DNA of 64,000 bases from Manduca sexta (GCF_014839805.1 NC_051131.1:6250913-6314912); one strand, 5' to 3'. Shown: positions 32,240 through 43,598, counted from the stretch's first letter. Made by a program: numbers and translations. The notes: generated by a model from the sequence alone, not told the origin.

Positions 32240-33595
32240 CTAGACGACATCGTGTTGCTTACTAAAAGCCTTCCGTCTCCAAGTTCGAAACACACACTAT
32301 ACACGTTGTTTTTTAACGGAGGATTTTTCGACTCAACATTAAAATACATAAGAAAAACACTCCGATCTTGAGTAAGATAAAATATATTAAAATATTTTAA
32401 TGATTTAACATTCAAACAAATCTGAAGTGTCAAAATGTCATTAATTTCAGTTGCCAGTGCAATAAAAATCTGTACTCATATATTCATCAATTAAAAATAA
32501 AGTCCAGACATGTTTTAGCTGACTATTGTATTTCTGTCAATGCAAGTACAAGTCGCTATTAGTTTGTTTTTGGAACAATTAATATATTCTCTTTTTTTAC
32601 CAGCTATTTGGAGTTTGGTCACAATTATTAAGTAAAATATATTATTTTATAACAATATATTTGAGATGAATAATATATTTAATACATATATTATAGATTC
32701 AAGTACGGGCACATTTATTGTACATAATATTTTCTTTTTATTCCATTTAAAAAGGGAATTTGTTATGAATTGGTATCAATTCGCCATATTGGCAGTATAT
32801 TATCCGGTGTTTCATTTGCAACAATTAAACAACTTTTTTTTTTCATATCTTTTAAACCCCCATTCGCTTCCGACGGAAATAAATACAAATGAAGTAATAT
32901 TTAAAATGATGATTTTTCGTGGATATTTGGTTAAGACGCATGACTGACGCAATGATAGCCTGGTTTTGGGCATTGTCCTTTATCAAATCGGTTAAAAAAT
33001 GATAGTATGAGTACGAAATAAAGCAGTCATTTATGTCAGGTACATTAAAGAACTAGCTCTGCCCTACCCACTTCCACCTGCTCCAAGTCTTGTTGCTACT
33101 GGCACTGGAACTATTACTGACATTGATACTGTAATGATTTAGTATTGTAACTATTTTATTTAATTTCGATACTATCAAAAATACGCACTTACCCATCTAC
33201 CGTTTTTTTATACAAAAGTGGATAACTTGTTTTATAATTAACACTTTCCAAAGTAGATTCGTCTTCTCTTTGAGCAATTACCTCATCGGATAATCAAATT
33301 TAGCTTGTACCCAACAGATAAAAAACTTTAATTTGTCAGTCGTAATTTGCGAGATAGCCGTGACCAGCGTATTTTCAGTAAATCATTTAATAAATATTTT
33401 TTTAAGTGAAAATATTTTAATTACAAAGGTTTTCAATAATACTTTTATAGCTATGATAAATTTAAGAGATATTAATTGAATTGCCTAAAGATTACGTCGA
33501 GTAAACAATTTGAAAATTGAACATTATTATTTTATTTGTGTTCCTTGTCGCTTTAATACACATCGGGGTATTATAATTTCCTATTGGTCTATACT
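32240..33595. other. Mostly unassigned; presumed intron or upstream of candidate gene
   Basis: A minus-strand frame (32233-32433) ends FELGDGRLLVSNTMSSRA near a GTAAGC, but the gap to the next acceptor is too short for an intron, so I do not join it to the candidate gene. A possible plus-strand exon is at 33040-33142. Otherwise nothing is recognised. Confidence 0.35.
33040..33142 (+). other. Weak candidate terminal exon
   Basis: After TTTATGTCAG, an acceptor-like site, the plus strand reads YIKELALPYPLPPAPSLVAT then GTGTITDIDTVMI and stop. It is proline-rich and then ACT/GGC-repetitive, so it may be a degenerate trinucleotide repeat. Confidence 0.15.
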
Positions 33596-33600
33596 ATATA

Positions 33601-33830
33601 GACTGTCTCGGTCTCGGCATTCTCGGCTATAAATCCCACCGAGAAATTTGTCTCGGTTCTCGGCTAAAAACTGCCGAGAGTCTCGGTTATGACCGAGATG
33701 TAACTTTGTACGGAACAGAATGAGATTCAAAACAGCGCGCGGCCATATTCGTCGCTCGGTGTGAGTGAGTGAGTAGGCAGTCTGCGTTGTGATTGGTTAG
33801 AGTCCCAGTTGGTGAACTGCGGCCGCCTTC
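33601..33830. repeat. CTCGG-rich segment left of LINE nest
   Basis: Many CTCGG/CCGAG units, partly palindromic, followed by GC-rich sequence (CGCGCGGCCATATTCGTCGC). A matching CTCGG-rich block lies at 36675-36743 on the other side of the LINE nest. The pair looks like subterminal repeats of a hAT-like DNA transposon that received the LINEs; I could not define clean TIRs. Confidence 0.35.
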
Positions 33831-33917
33831 GCGCCGTTCGTTCACTGTTTATTTAGCTATTGTTGTTACATAGAAATTAGTTTAAATTTTGTAGTTAATA
33901 AAAGTAAGTAACAAACC

Positions 33918-34000
33918 CACACTAGGCTAGCTTGGTGAATGCCGAAACCGTCTCAGTAGTAGAGGAGAGATGTTCCCAGCAGTAGGATCCAATATTTAAT
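33918..34000 (+). repeat. SINE tail remnant
   Basis: Contains CACACTAGGCTAGCTTGGTG, GTCTCAGTAGTAGAGGAG and CCAGCAGTAGGATCCAATAT, a decayed 3' end of the tRNA-derived SINE. It is directly upstream of the RTE insertion. Confidence 0.6.
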
Positions 34001-34021
34001 ACATCGTATAAATTGTATTAG

Positions 34022-34676
34022 CGATGATATCCCGGACATCAGTCTGTGTGAGATTGAGATGGCCCTGAAGCAACTTAACAACAACAAGGCGCCGGGTGAG
34101 GACGGAATTACTTCAGAGCTTCTGAAAGCGGGCGGAACGCCGATACTGAAAGTCCTTCAGACGCTCTTCAATTCCGTTCTCCTCGAGGGTTCAACGCCAG
34201 AGGCATGGAGCAGGAGCGTGGTGGTACTGTTCTTCAAAAAAGGTGATAAGACTTTGCTGAAGAACTACAGGCCCATCTCGCTCCTGAGCCATGTCTATAA
34301 GTTGTTTTCAAGGGTCATCACAAATCGTCTCGAACGCAGGTTTGATGACTTCCAGCCTCCCGAACAAGACGGTTTCCGAAAAGGCTTTAGTACCATGGAC
34401 CACATTCATACGCTTCAGCAAGTAATACAAAAAACCGAGGAGTTGCCGCTTTGCTTAGCGTTTGTGGACTATGAGAAATCCTTTGATTCGATCGAGACTT
34501 GGGCTGTTCTACAGTCTCTCCAGCGGTGCCACATCGATTATCGGTACATCGAAGTGTTGAGGTGTATATACAATAACGCCACCATGTCGGTCCAAGTACA
34601 AGATCAGAGCACGAAGGCTATTCCACTACAGAGAGGCGTGAGACAGGGAGATGTTATATCTCCGAAACTGTTCCGA
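34022..34676 (+). pseudogene. RTE-like reverse transcriptase, N-terminal half
   Basis: RT palm and fingers region: NNKAPGEDGITSELLKAGG, FFKKGDKTLLKNYRPISLLS, QPPEQDGFRKGFSTMDHIHT, motif A LAFVDYEKSFDSIETWAVLQ and motif B LQRGVRQGDVISPKLF. A change (AGFRKGF-type motif reads DGFRKGF) and loss of residues before PLCLAF are visible. It breaks off at SPKLF, exactly where the nested LINE begins, so the catalytic FADD motif is missing. The enzyme would copy RNA at the target nick; this copy is dead. Confidence 0.88.
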
Positions 34677-35672
34677 CGGATCTTAATCGTTTATCACTAT
34701 ACTGTCAAAATAATTTTCTTAATTTAAATATAAACAAATGCAACATAATTACATTTTCACGCAAGAAGTTCAATTTTATCTATAATTATAATATTAATGA
34801 GCAAATTTTGGAAAGAGTCACGGTGGTCCGCGATTTAGGAGTATTTCTGGATACTAAGTTAATCTTTGACGTCCATATTAAAACAATAGTGGATAAGGCT
34901 TACTGCATGCTAGGCTTTGTTTTAAGAACCTGTAAGGATTTCAAAATGATATCCACTTTTCAAACACTCTATAATTTTTTTGTGCGGTCTATTTTAGAAT
35001 ATGAATCTGTTGTTTGGAATCCTCAATATCGCACTTTTATTGACCAACTTGAAAGGATACAGAGAAAATTTATAAAATATTTGGAATACCGCTGTAGTAC
35101 ATTACATTCTAATTATAGTTCTAATATCTCGGAAGTCCCAAAAATGATGTCTCTTGAGCACCGTAGATTGATTAAAGAACAACTATTTTTACACAAAATC
35201 ATCAATAACTTTATTGACTCTCCTTATCTTTTAGGTGAAATTTCATTCAAATGTCCCCGGATTAGTTCACGTAAGGCATGTTTGTTTCAGCCTCCCGCGT
35301 CTAAAACTAATTATGGTTCTAATATTTTTATTAGTAGAGCAACTGTTAAGAATAATAAGTTTGCTTCAATCTCCGATATCGATATATTTGGTCAATCGTT
35401 ACAAATCTACAGGAAGGCATTAATTGCTATTATGGATAATTTAGATACTTGACTCTATTGAATTATTTACCACGTTTGATTGAGTTTGTTTGTTTATTTT
35501 CTTTTTGCAATTTTTAATTTGTAATATTGTAAATTAATTTTCGTCTACTCTCTTCTATGTATGTATTACCTATTAGTGGAAACTGTGTTGGATTAAGAAC
35601 CTTAATTTACATTCATTTATTATTAGTCATAATTTGTTCTGTTTGTTTCCCAAATAAATAAATAAATAAATA
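34676..35672 (+). mobile_element. Jockey-type LINE 3' fragment nested in the RTE element
   Basis: A 5'-truncated jockey-like LINE. It begins inside the RT thumb region (LNRLSLYCQNNFLNLNINKC reads from about 34680, one frame before the main open frame), continues through the C-terminal domain to a stop at 35452, has a 3' UTR, and ends in an AAAT-repeat tail (about 35654-35672). No target duplication is visible; instead about 100 bp of the host RTE, including its FADD motif, are missing at the site. Confidence 0.82.
34808..35452 (+). pseudogene. Jockey-type RT C-terminal domain
   Basis: A 214-codon frame containing ERVTVVRDLGVFLDTKLIFD, HIKTIVDKAYCMLGFVLRTC, LEYESVVWNPQYRTFIDQLE and RIQRKFIKYLEYRC, the characteristic post-RT region of jockey/CR1-group LINEs. 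The native protein would start far upstream; the Met at 34808 is internal. A frameshift separates it from the preceding LNRLSLYCQ segment. Length is well below a full ORF2, which is usually about 900 residues. Confidence 0.85.
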
Positions 35673-36294
35673 TTGTAGTCTTGGTAGAATCGCTGGAAGA
35701 CCTTAGCACTATGCTCGAAGACCTTAATCGAGTCTCCCAACAGGTGGGTCTTAAAATGAACATGGATAAAACAAAGATCATGTCAAATGTCCATGTTGTG
35801 CCCACCCCCATCGGAGTTAGGGGCTCGACTCTCGAAGTTGTAGACGAATATGTCTATTTAGGACAAGTGGTCCGGTTAGGCAGGTCCACCTTCGAGATAG
35901 AGGTCAATCGTCGAATCCAAATCGGTTGGGCAGCGTTCGGGAAACTTCGCGACGTCTTCTCGTACAAAATACTTCAGTGCCTTAAATCGAAAGTCTTCGA
36001 TAGTTGTGTGTTACCAGTGATAACATATGGCACCGAGACGTGGCCTCTCACTGTGGGCCTCATTAGGAGGCTCAAGGTCACTCAACGAGCCATGGAGAAA
36101 GCTATGCTCGGTATTTCCCTACGAGATCGAATCAGAAATGAGGAGATCCGTAGGAGAACAAAGGTTACCGACATAGCCCATAGGATTAGCAAGTTGAAGT
36201 GGCAGTGGGCCGGGCACATAGCTCAAAGAACCGATGGCCGTTGGGGTCGAAAGGTTCTAGAGTGGAGGCCACGTACAGGCAAGCGAATTGTCTG
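35673..36294 (+). pseudogene. RTE-like reverse transcriptase, C-terminal half
   Basis: It resumes at IVVLVESLEDLSTMLEDLNR, right after where the FADD motif should be, followed by VGLKMNMDKTKIMSN, VDEYVYLGQVV, INYGTETWPL-like VITYGTETWPLTVGLIRRLK and KLKWQWAGHIAQRTDGRWG. The open frame ends at 36294 by a frameshift. The true C-terminus, TRWTDDLATVAGSRWMQAAS and WRSLGEAYLQHWTSCG with a stop at 36423, continues in the next frame. Confidence 0.85.
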
Positions 36295-36674
36295 ACGCCT
36301 ACAAGGTGGACGGACGACCTGGCTACGGTCGCAGGAAGTCGCTGGATGCAGGCCGCTTCCAAGAGGTCGACGTGGAGATCCTTGGGGGAGGCCTATCTTC
36401 AGCATTGGACTTCCTGTGGCTGAGATGATGATGATAAATTGTATAAATGTAAGTACTTTTAAGTATTGTTTTGCTGAGTTATAACTTGTACGAGGAAAGG
36501 AGACACTCTTTGAAAGGTGAAAATGAAAAAAAAAATGTTTTATACTATATTAGGTTATTTGCTGCTTGTTCTTGTTCTGAGGTTATTTGACTTTGATTGT
36601 TAAAGCGGTTTTTTTTTGTATAAAACAGTGCCTACAGTAGTAAATAACATTTTTATAGTTTATTCACGATTTGT

Positions 36675-36743
36675 CTATTCTCGGTTTCGGTTCTCGGTCT
36701 CGGTCTCGGTCTCGGCTGAGATTGAGAAACCCGTCTCGGTCAA
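36675..36743. repeat. CTCGG-rich segment right of LINE nest
   Basis: Several tandem CGGTCT units and GTCTCGGTCAAGCCTTAG. The reverse complement begins CTAAGGCTTGACCGAGAC, which has the look of a hAT terminal repeat. It pairs in composition with 33601-33700. Confidence 0.35.
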
Positions 36744-36939
36744 GCCTTAGTAATTTATATAGTCGTGATTTTCTTAATTTGCTTGGAATGCCTTGTAATG
36801 TTACCAATTATACCTATATACTCTGTTAACGTTAGTAATATCCTTCTAATTAGTCTTCTGTGGTTATAATGTGAATGATTTACGCCCTCGCAGTTATAAC
36901 TACCAATCAGCATCATCATTGCTTTGAATTGTCACTTGC

Positions 36940-37400
36940 TCTGATCTATGTACGTCTTAATGGCGCCTGTATAAATAAGCGTGCAACGCCAGTCGCCGTT
37001 TTTTTAGCCATTATATTTGGCCGTGGCACTACATATTGTTACACATATCGTTGTTCCCACTAGGGTGAGTGTGCCCATTTTATTAACCGCTAACTATGTA
37101 CTCTGGGCAACAGGGCTTGTGAGCTGTCACGAGTCGCTGGCGCGGAATGTAAGCCTAGCTTGCATTCCGACCTGGTGGATTCTGATTCCAGGTTCTTCCA
37201 CGGTATTTCCACGGGGCGCTTTCCACGGCGTGCTTTCCACGGCGTGCTTTCATCGGTATACTGTCATGGTGCCTACATGGTGGGCCGCAGCAGATGGACG
37301 GGAGAGCTGCCTCCCGACCACGTCCAGCAGCTTCTCACTGCTACCTATCTGCGTGCAGGCCCTAACCGCCGCAGCCTCACACATAAAATCAAATTAATAA
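36940..37400. other. GC-rich island of unknown origin
   Basis: About 460 bp clearly richer in GC than its surroundings, open over 126 codons (37017-37397) and 88 codons (37160-37426) in two plus frames. It includes a TATAAATA-like sequence (36970) and short tandem CTTTCCACGGCGTG units (37219-37248). The peptides are not recognised. Possibilities are an LTR fragment, a retrogene piece or a foreign insert. Confidence 0.4.
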
Positions 37401-37631
37401 GAAAATATGCACGTTGCAAACTGTAAAGTAACCTAAGCTACACTAAAATCTTCATATTATATCGCACTCTTCGTAAAATAATGACTCATTCCAAAATGCC
37501 AATTTGTGGGAATCGTCAAACAACCAATTTCTGTTTGCAACCTTTTATTTTTTTCATTTTTTTTATGCTAGGTATAGGTTTAATTTTTTACCTATCTTTA
37601 ATAAGCTCAATTTTATAGCAACTTCAAAAAA

Positions 37632-37868
37632 ATGGTAGCAAACAAAACTGAGTTTTCCGACGACGACGATTTTGAAATAGATCATTAAAATAATGATCTA
37701 TTAGGATTAAGAGTGCGATATATCACTTCAGTAAGGTTATGTCTTAATTCATTCTAACCCAATATATTATTTAAGTAGGAGAAGGTTCTTATGAAAGAAA
37801 AAATTCAAAAATTGCGAGGAAAATTAGAAAATTTAAGAAAACTTAACGAAAATATTAATTTTATATAA
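37632..37868 (+). other. Two micro-frames and a 12-bp hairpin
   Basis: 37632-37688 reads MVANKTEFSDDDDFEIDH, a short acidic peptide; 37791-37868 reads MKEKIQKLRGKLENLRKLNE then NINFI, a possible coiled coil. Between them AATAGATCATTA and its exact reverse complement (37676-37702, 3-bp loop) form a hairpin. These may be chance, or fragments of a decayed transposon gene. Confidence 0.2.
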
Positions 37869-39399
37869 CTGTCAATTGTTTGAAATAACTGTCAGCGATT
37901 GACAGAATGCGCGCTGCAAATTCATAGTTAAGACGGGACAACGACTGTCGGGTCAACTAGTAAAATATATAAACCCTTTACCGTCACTTTCATTGTAACA
38001 ATGTAATAATACGTATGCGGTGTTTTTGTATGAATTTTTAGTGGAGCTGTAATTTGAATTCAAAACCAACTTTCATTTCCTGCGACTTGCGCGTATGTTA
38101 TGTTCAAATACTTATAGTATAACTATATACTCTCTTTGCAATTTCGAGTTAAAACTCTAGATTGTAAAAGTGAGAATATAGTTTGCCTCCGTTACCAGTT
38201 CGATACGAAACAAGCTGTAGTATTTGTGTTTCGTGCGCCAATATTAAAGTTTGTATTGGTAACTAACAACACATATGGAATGTAGAATTTGGTTGATAGT
38301 CTAGATGAATAGTTTTCATTTTAAATCTTAGTATAGGTAATAATCGATGCATCGATAATGCCAGAGTCATCAGACAACAATCAAACTTAAGCGTAATGAA
38401 TAGCGCTATACCTGCGGCTATCATCAATCAGGATTTTGTGGGATTTGCTTTAATTAGAAAACCGTCCAATGGCATTTTGTAGCCTGATTTATGGTCAAAC
38501 GAAAAAATGTAGAAAAGTGTTTAATACTAGGCTGAGAACGTCCAAGGGGATTGTTTTTGCATACCTTACTTATAAAGCTACGTCTAAATAATAGCTAGTC
38601 AATAATTATTATTTATTTTATTTCGTCTTTAACTTTAAATATAAATTAAATTTATTATTATTTTAATGGAACTTGTACGCGTTGCCTAATTTGGATACGC
38701 GTTGTATACATAATACTTCTATATGGATTCTGACTTGTCATTAGATCAATTATAATGTAATTTAGATGATTATTGTTAGTTATCAGTTTAGTGTATCTTT
38801 ATAAATAAAATAAAATATACATAGTGGTTGATTTTGTGAGGTAGGTATAGTTGTAGTTCTTATTTGTCCTTGCTCTGCCTATTTTGATTGTATAATCATT
38901 CACATAGTAGGGATTGTTTATATCATAATCATATGAGTATGTTGATAGCAAAGAGCCGTAACCAACATTTTCAGTAGCTTTTAATTGGCCGTTAGGTTAG
39001 AGCCCAGATGCAGAAGGCAGTATTACTGGACACGGCGCGCATTTTGGGGGATTCCTCACTTTTAGTCTATAACCACCGGTGGCTTAGGTCTTGAGCTTCG
39101 CCATTTGAGGGTAATGCATTTTTTATATTTAATATGCATTGTTATTTATAAGATATATATAAGATGTAAAAAGTAACATCCATGATAATGAGCACGAATA
39201 TCTTATTTTTGTGGGAAAAAAATATCATTGCTCCCGTTATATAACCACATGAGTTATGACTTGACACCATTAAGAAAGGATATTGTGTAGTATATTACTT
39301 TACCCATAAAATACCACGTGTCTTTTATGTCCCCTCGTGATAGCTCGAGATACATAAAACTTGGAAAATAGTGGTCTTTGTTATCCACACTGTTGCCCA
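37869..39399. other. AT-rich stretch, no gene recognised
   Basis: No coding region supported. 38990-39110 is GC-richer and may be a repeat fragment. Confidence 0.4.
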
Positions 39400-39552
39400 C
39401 TATAATAAATGTAAAGAGGTTTTTTGGAGATGTTTAAATATATGGTAAGTAGTAAGATGTTTGTTAGAAATCAATTTATAGGTAAACTTTAGGACAGATT
39501 TCGATGAAATTTGGCACACAGATTGTTTATGTCCTGGATTTACATGTAGGTC
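39400..39552 (+). repeat. Decayed repeat containing the MITE insertion site
   Basis: Includes ATTTCGATGAAATTTGGCAC and TATGTCCTGGATTTACAT, phrases common to a lepidopteran repeat group; a related stretch lies at 48980-49160 (GAAATTCGGCACATGGGTAG, CCCTGGATTTAACACATTGG). The hAT-like MITE at 39553 interrupts it. Confidence 0.45.
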
Positions 39553-39825
39553 CAGTGGCGTAGCTAGGCGTGGACGAAGTGGGCCCTTGCCCACGGTCTC
39601 GCATTTAAAGAGGCCTCGCGAGGCTTATTTAAGTGAGATTTTTCAAATCTGTATGCTTTTCAATATTCACCCACCGCACATTTATATTTTTTCAATATCA
39701 TAAATAGGCATGTTATTCCAAAGCATGTTTGATAAAATTTATTGCGTAGATCTTGGGAACGAAAAAAAAGGAGCCTTACTAATGCGACTTCGCCCACATC
39801 TATATTAGTCCACATTACGTCACTG
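39553..39825. mobile_element. hAT-like MITE, 273 bp
   Basis: Starts CAGTGGCGTAGCTAGGC; the reverse complement of its end is CAGTGACGTAATGTGG. CAGTGGCGTA ends are typical of hAT elements. Flanking octamers TGTAGGTC (39545-39552) and TATAGGTT (39826-39833) match at 6 of 8, with both differences transitions. No coding capacity. Confidence 0.6.
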
Positions 39826-39833
39826 TATAGGTT

Positions 39834-40654
39834 ATTTGATTTTAGACAAAATGTACATTATTTTAATCACACTCTGTTGTGTGTATCCTGTAGGTAGCTG
39901 CTAGTAAAAACACCGTTTTTTGTTGTGAAAAACCAAAGCGTTTTGATGACTTGTAAGCCTGGTATATTTATTTTGATTAGTCAATTCCGTCGTCTTTGTG
40001 GTTACCTTTGATATTATAACAAATTGAGGTTGTTTACCTGTCAGCCATCTTTATTTTTCCATTATAAGGTTATCAAGGCTCTTATTCACAAATTTTTAAT
40101 TTAATCTTTGAACCGCGAGGATCTGGCCTTTATTCTTGGGTGTGTGATAAAATAATCTGTCACAATATCGATTTGAAAAAATGTTTATTTAGTTTGGAAA
40201 GCTGCATCTGTTCAACAGATAGCTTTACCTTCATCCATCTCATCATGATGTCTGTTTATTCGCTATGAATACACAGGTATGTACATCAAAATGTTTCATT
40301 TAACTTAAACCAGTTTCCCCAAGATCGATAGCTCTCAGGGATTAATGAGGAAGCTAACTACTTCCTAGTTACGCTTGAAGAAATATCGTCAGTGTGGGTT
40401 AAATAAATGCAAAATTATTTAAATATGAATATTATCTTCGAGAGGCATAAGCCAAGACGTCTTTTTACAATCGTTAAAGCTAATAAAAAATAAATAAATG
40501 GGAATGAGATATCCGATTGATAAGTCCTATCGTGAAGTCATGTCATACCCATATATTTTTTTATCCTATTCGCGTTAACCATTATAGAAAGTCGTTTTGG
40601 CTACGGACTTCGGGTGTTATTTATCAATCAATATCGGTTATGTGCTGATCTCGG
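39834..40654. other. AT-rich stretch, no gene recognised
   Basis: Nothing beyond short decayed repeat phrases. Confidence 0.4.
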
Positions 40655-40745
40655 AATGCGACATATTTATGTGGCCCATTGTGGCGGAATCTACACCTTG
40701 TGCACGGTAGTCGCTGTCCAGGCGGCTACATTATCCAATCAATAT
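40655..40745 (-). repeat. Dispersed repeat family 1, copy 3 (partial)
   Basis: The reverse complement contains CGACTACCGTGCACAAGGTG, matching CGACCACTGTACACAAGGTG at 24566-24590, and a GGGCCACATAA block at the position of GACCCACGTTAG. Diverged and partial. Confidence 0.4.
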
Positions 40746-41037
40746 TACTTGGTTACCATACCGTTTGTAATTAATATGCACCTGTACGGTCTACAGAATA
40801 TAGATACTACAGAATGTTCGGATATCCCTAAAATTATGTATACTCGTTAGGAACACCTTAGTGAGCAGGTTACGTTACCCATGCAAATAAACGCCCGAGT
40901 TTTGAACCGACAGCGTAGAAAGCGCGGTGGCGATCGTTTAATATACCGACAAATTAAAGTCAAGCTTATCGATGTAAATCACCTAATATTATTAAGAGCA
41001 TTGAGGTAGACTATGATTTTTTACTAGGTAATATTGG

Positions 41038-41115
41038 AACCCCCTCGGTAGTAGCTGAGGGCCAGCAGTGGGACAGTGTTCTTTTTCAATACAATGTTCT
41101 TCTTCTTCTTCATTT
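41038..41115 (+). repeat. SINE tail remnant and CTT microsatellite
   Basis: CTCGGTAGTAGCTGAGGGCC and AGCAGTGGGACAGTG derive from the SINE 3' end; TTCTTCTTCTTCTTC follows at about 41097. Confidence 0.5.
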
Positions 41116-42334
41116 AAAAATAGCTCCGCCGTCTCATAGTGTACACAATGTTAGAACTTACATTAAATTTGACATTGAAGCATTTGTGATCAACGCCTAG
41201 TTGTGCAAAGAGGAATAGAAAAACTGACAAGATAGAAAGTCGTAAAAAATATTAGTTCAAACTGGTTTCAAGTGGTTCAGGATTGGGACAAATATTATAT
41301 TATCTAGTAGGACACTTTTGGCTTAGGAGACGGTGTTCTTGCAAATCACAGATTTTTTTTACATTAAGCTGAAAATACGAAATGTTAAATATTTTTGAGA
41401 TTGGATATAATGTTCCAAAACTTCATTCACTTTACAAGCGTTTTGCTTCCCTAGTCTCTCCTTATCAAGTATCACAGGGCATTTAATAAAAAGTGAACTC
41501 CTTGTAAGTAAAGTATCTTCCTTCTCGGCACCTGAGGCGTAATGAGCGGAGTTTTCAAGTGCTTCGAACCATGTTCGTTATATAAAGTTTCTCAAGATTG
41601 TTGAAAACGCAAAAAAATTCAAGGAATATTTACATACTGCTTGCAATTCAAATTTGACAAGTTTCACAATAGTCCAGGTTTGAAATATATGGCAAGTGTA
41701 TAGTATATATGTATACTCGGGATTATAAAACTTACATCTAACGTCTCAGAACGACAACCACTGATAACTTTATGCGGTAAATATGTAATGTTTGGTTATA
41801 TAAAACATTGTGATTTACCTAGTTTTACTCCAGCCGCTCTGACGTAGTCTTTTTGGGCTTTTAGAAATTCAGTCCCTAGCTAATAGTGTTCAAAAACGAA
41901 CAAAGGCTATTGCGCCATAAAATATGTATATCAGTTTCATTTCTCAAGCAAATAAAGACCGTTATTTGAGTAAATACATATTTTGGTAGATAAAATACGA
42001 ATAAATTATAAGAAGATCGTGTTTTTTAACTAAACTATGAATATCTAACTGAAGAATAAAAAATATTATGTTTATTGAGATAAGACTTTACTATTACCTT
42101 TATTGAGGACGCGTCATAGAAACTGCAATTAATAAACTAATATAAAAGCGTCGTTGTTAGAAACAATGTGAGAATATCGTGAAAGTTATCAACTAGGGTA
42201 AAGTTGTTAAAATAAATCACATCCCTTTTAAACTTCAGGAAATTCAACATAATAGCAATGTATGTCTTTTGAGGCTTGATAATTTTATATTAAGTGTACT
42301 TGTTAAATGAGAATCATTTATGATCCGTATACTT

Positions 42335-42545
42335 TTAGGATTCAAAAAGAACCCTTATAGGATCGCTTTTTGTCCGTCTGTCTGTTTGCAAGACTTATTA
42401 GGAACGCGTAAAATTACGCAACTTTCAAGTTGAAATTTGTGATTTCACAAGGAAATCTAAATCTTCAACTATGAAATTTGGCAACACGCGATGTCTTGTA
42501 ACACGCGTAAATAAAAAAATCTGAAAACCCTAAATATGTACTTAT
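42335..42545 (+). repeat. Widespread lepidopteran repeat, 5' part
   Basis: AAGAACCCTTATAGGATCG, GTCCGTCTGTCTGTTTGCAA, CAAGGAAATCTAAATC and ATGAAATTTGGCAACACG follow the order of the nearly complete copy at 47432-47835. Confidence 0.6.
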
Positions 42546-43032
42546 TTATTTAGAATTACAAACTGAGTTTACAATGATAATTTACAAATATATCAGTACT
42601 TGTAGGTATCTTATGTAGTTAGATATCTACAAGTTTTTACAAAGTCCAATTCGCACCTGTAGAGTTTTTTTTAATTATACAGCCCGCGTCGTAGTGGTTC
42701 TCCACATAGGCTGAGAACAAACCGGTCAACTGGAATCCCCAGTCGGGCAATTATTAGTACGAGTTTCCGAACTGACGGACGTGCGTTGACCAATGTCTTA
42801 ATTGATGTAGATTACTTTCATCCCGAAAAAAATCAATGGAATATTTTTCGGGAAAAAATATTTTTAGCAAGCGGAGTCATGAGTTTAAAGAGTTAATTTT
42901 ACTTTATAATTAGGCATTATCAGTAATTACTATATTATTAGAGAATAACTAGAGAATTAAAACAATAACGACATCGTCAGACAAAGTTTATGAGTACAAA
43001 CTTTATTGCCGTCGGTTCTGGTCGAGATAGCT

Positions 43033-43598
43033 TAGGCCTTTGTTACGCTGGCCTAGTACAGATTGAGAGACTTCACATACCCGCAAAATTCTTATAAAGA
43101 ACTTCTGAGGTATGCAGGTTTCGTCAAGTTCTCGTTCATTGGTAAAGCAAGTCATAATTCACAAATACCCACATAACTCTAGAAAAAGCAGAAGCGTGTA
43201 CTGTTTAGGATTTAAATCTGTCCATCTCGTTCCAATCCCACTTAGGTTATCGCCGTTACATCGTGTTATATGATTGAACGTATCCACTAATATCCAAATA
43301 TTTCATCTTAGCTTTAGAACAACGGATACTAAGAGAGTTACTGACTAGTTACATCTATCAGCCTGTTTACGTAGGCTACTGAAACACTAAAACACGAACA
43401 AACAGATCATTATATCAGCTCGTTTATCTTTTGACATAATGTTATGTATCGTTGATCTTAAAGTAGCATTGGTATGTGTTAATCCTTAACTTAATATCAC
43501 GAACAACAAAATAATTAAAAGGTAATTACTTTATGTACCTAATACGCGCATATTTAAACAACTTATGTATAAACTGTCCAATGTAAAACAGAATGTCC
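43033..43598. repeat. Left arm of large inverted duplication
   Basis: Matches the reverse complement of 44247-44802 along its whole length, at roughly 85-90 percent by eye. It contains a minus-strand SINE (about 43033-43275) truncated at its 3' end plus about 320 bp of non-SINE sequence, including AACACTAAAACACG and CGCGCATATTTAAACAACTT. Confidence 0.8.

Larger units (their letters stand above)
34008..36444 (+). mobile_element. RTE-like LINE, 5' truncated, split by a nested jockey LINE
   Basis: A 5'-truncated RTE-like non-LTR retrotransposon. ATAAATTGTAT at 34008-34018 and 36434-36444 is an 11-bp target-site duplication. The body starts inside the RT (DIPDISLCEIEMALKQLNNN at about 34025), continues to motif B, is interrupted by a jockey-type fragment (about 34676-35672), resumes at IVVLVESLEDL and ends with a stop followed by an ATG-repeat tail (36421-36433). 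Short tandem-repeat tails are typical of RTE elements. Confidence 0.85.

Noticed and set aside
32233..32433. Extra upstream exon for the candidate host gene
   Set aside because: Its GTAAGC donor would leave an intron of about 40 bp before the next acceptor, shorter than normal, and the frame has no other support.
36223..36405. Minus-strand frame over the RTE C-terminus (also 35623-35811)
   Set aside because: Antisense shadow of the LINE coding sequence.
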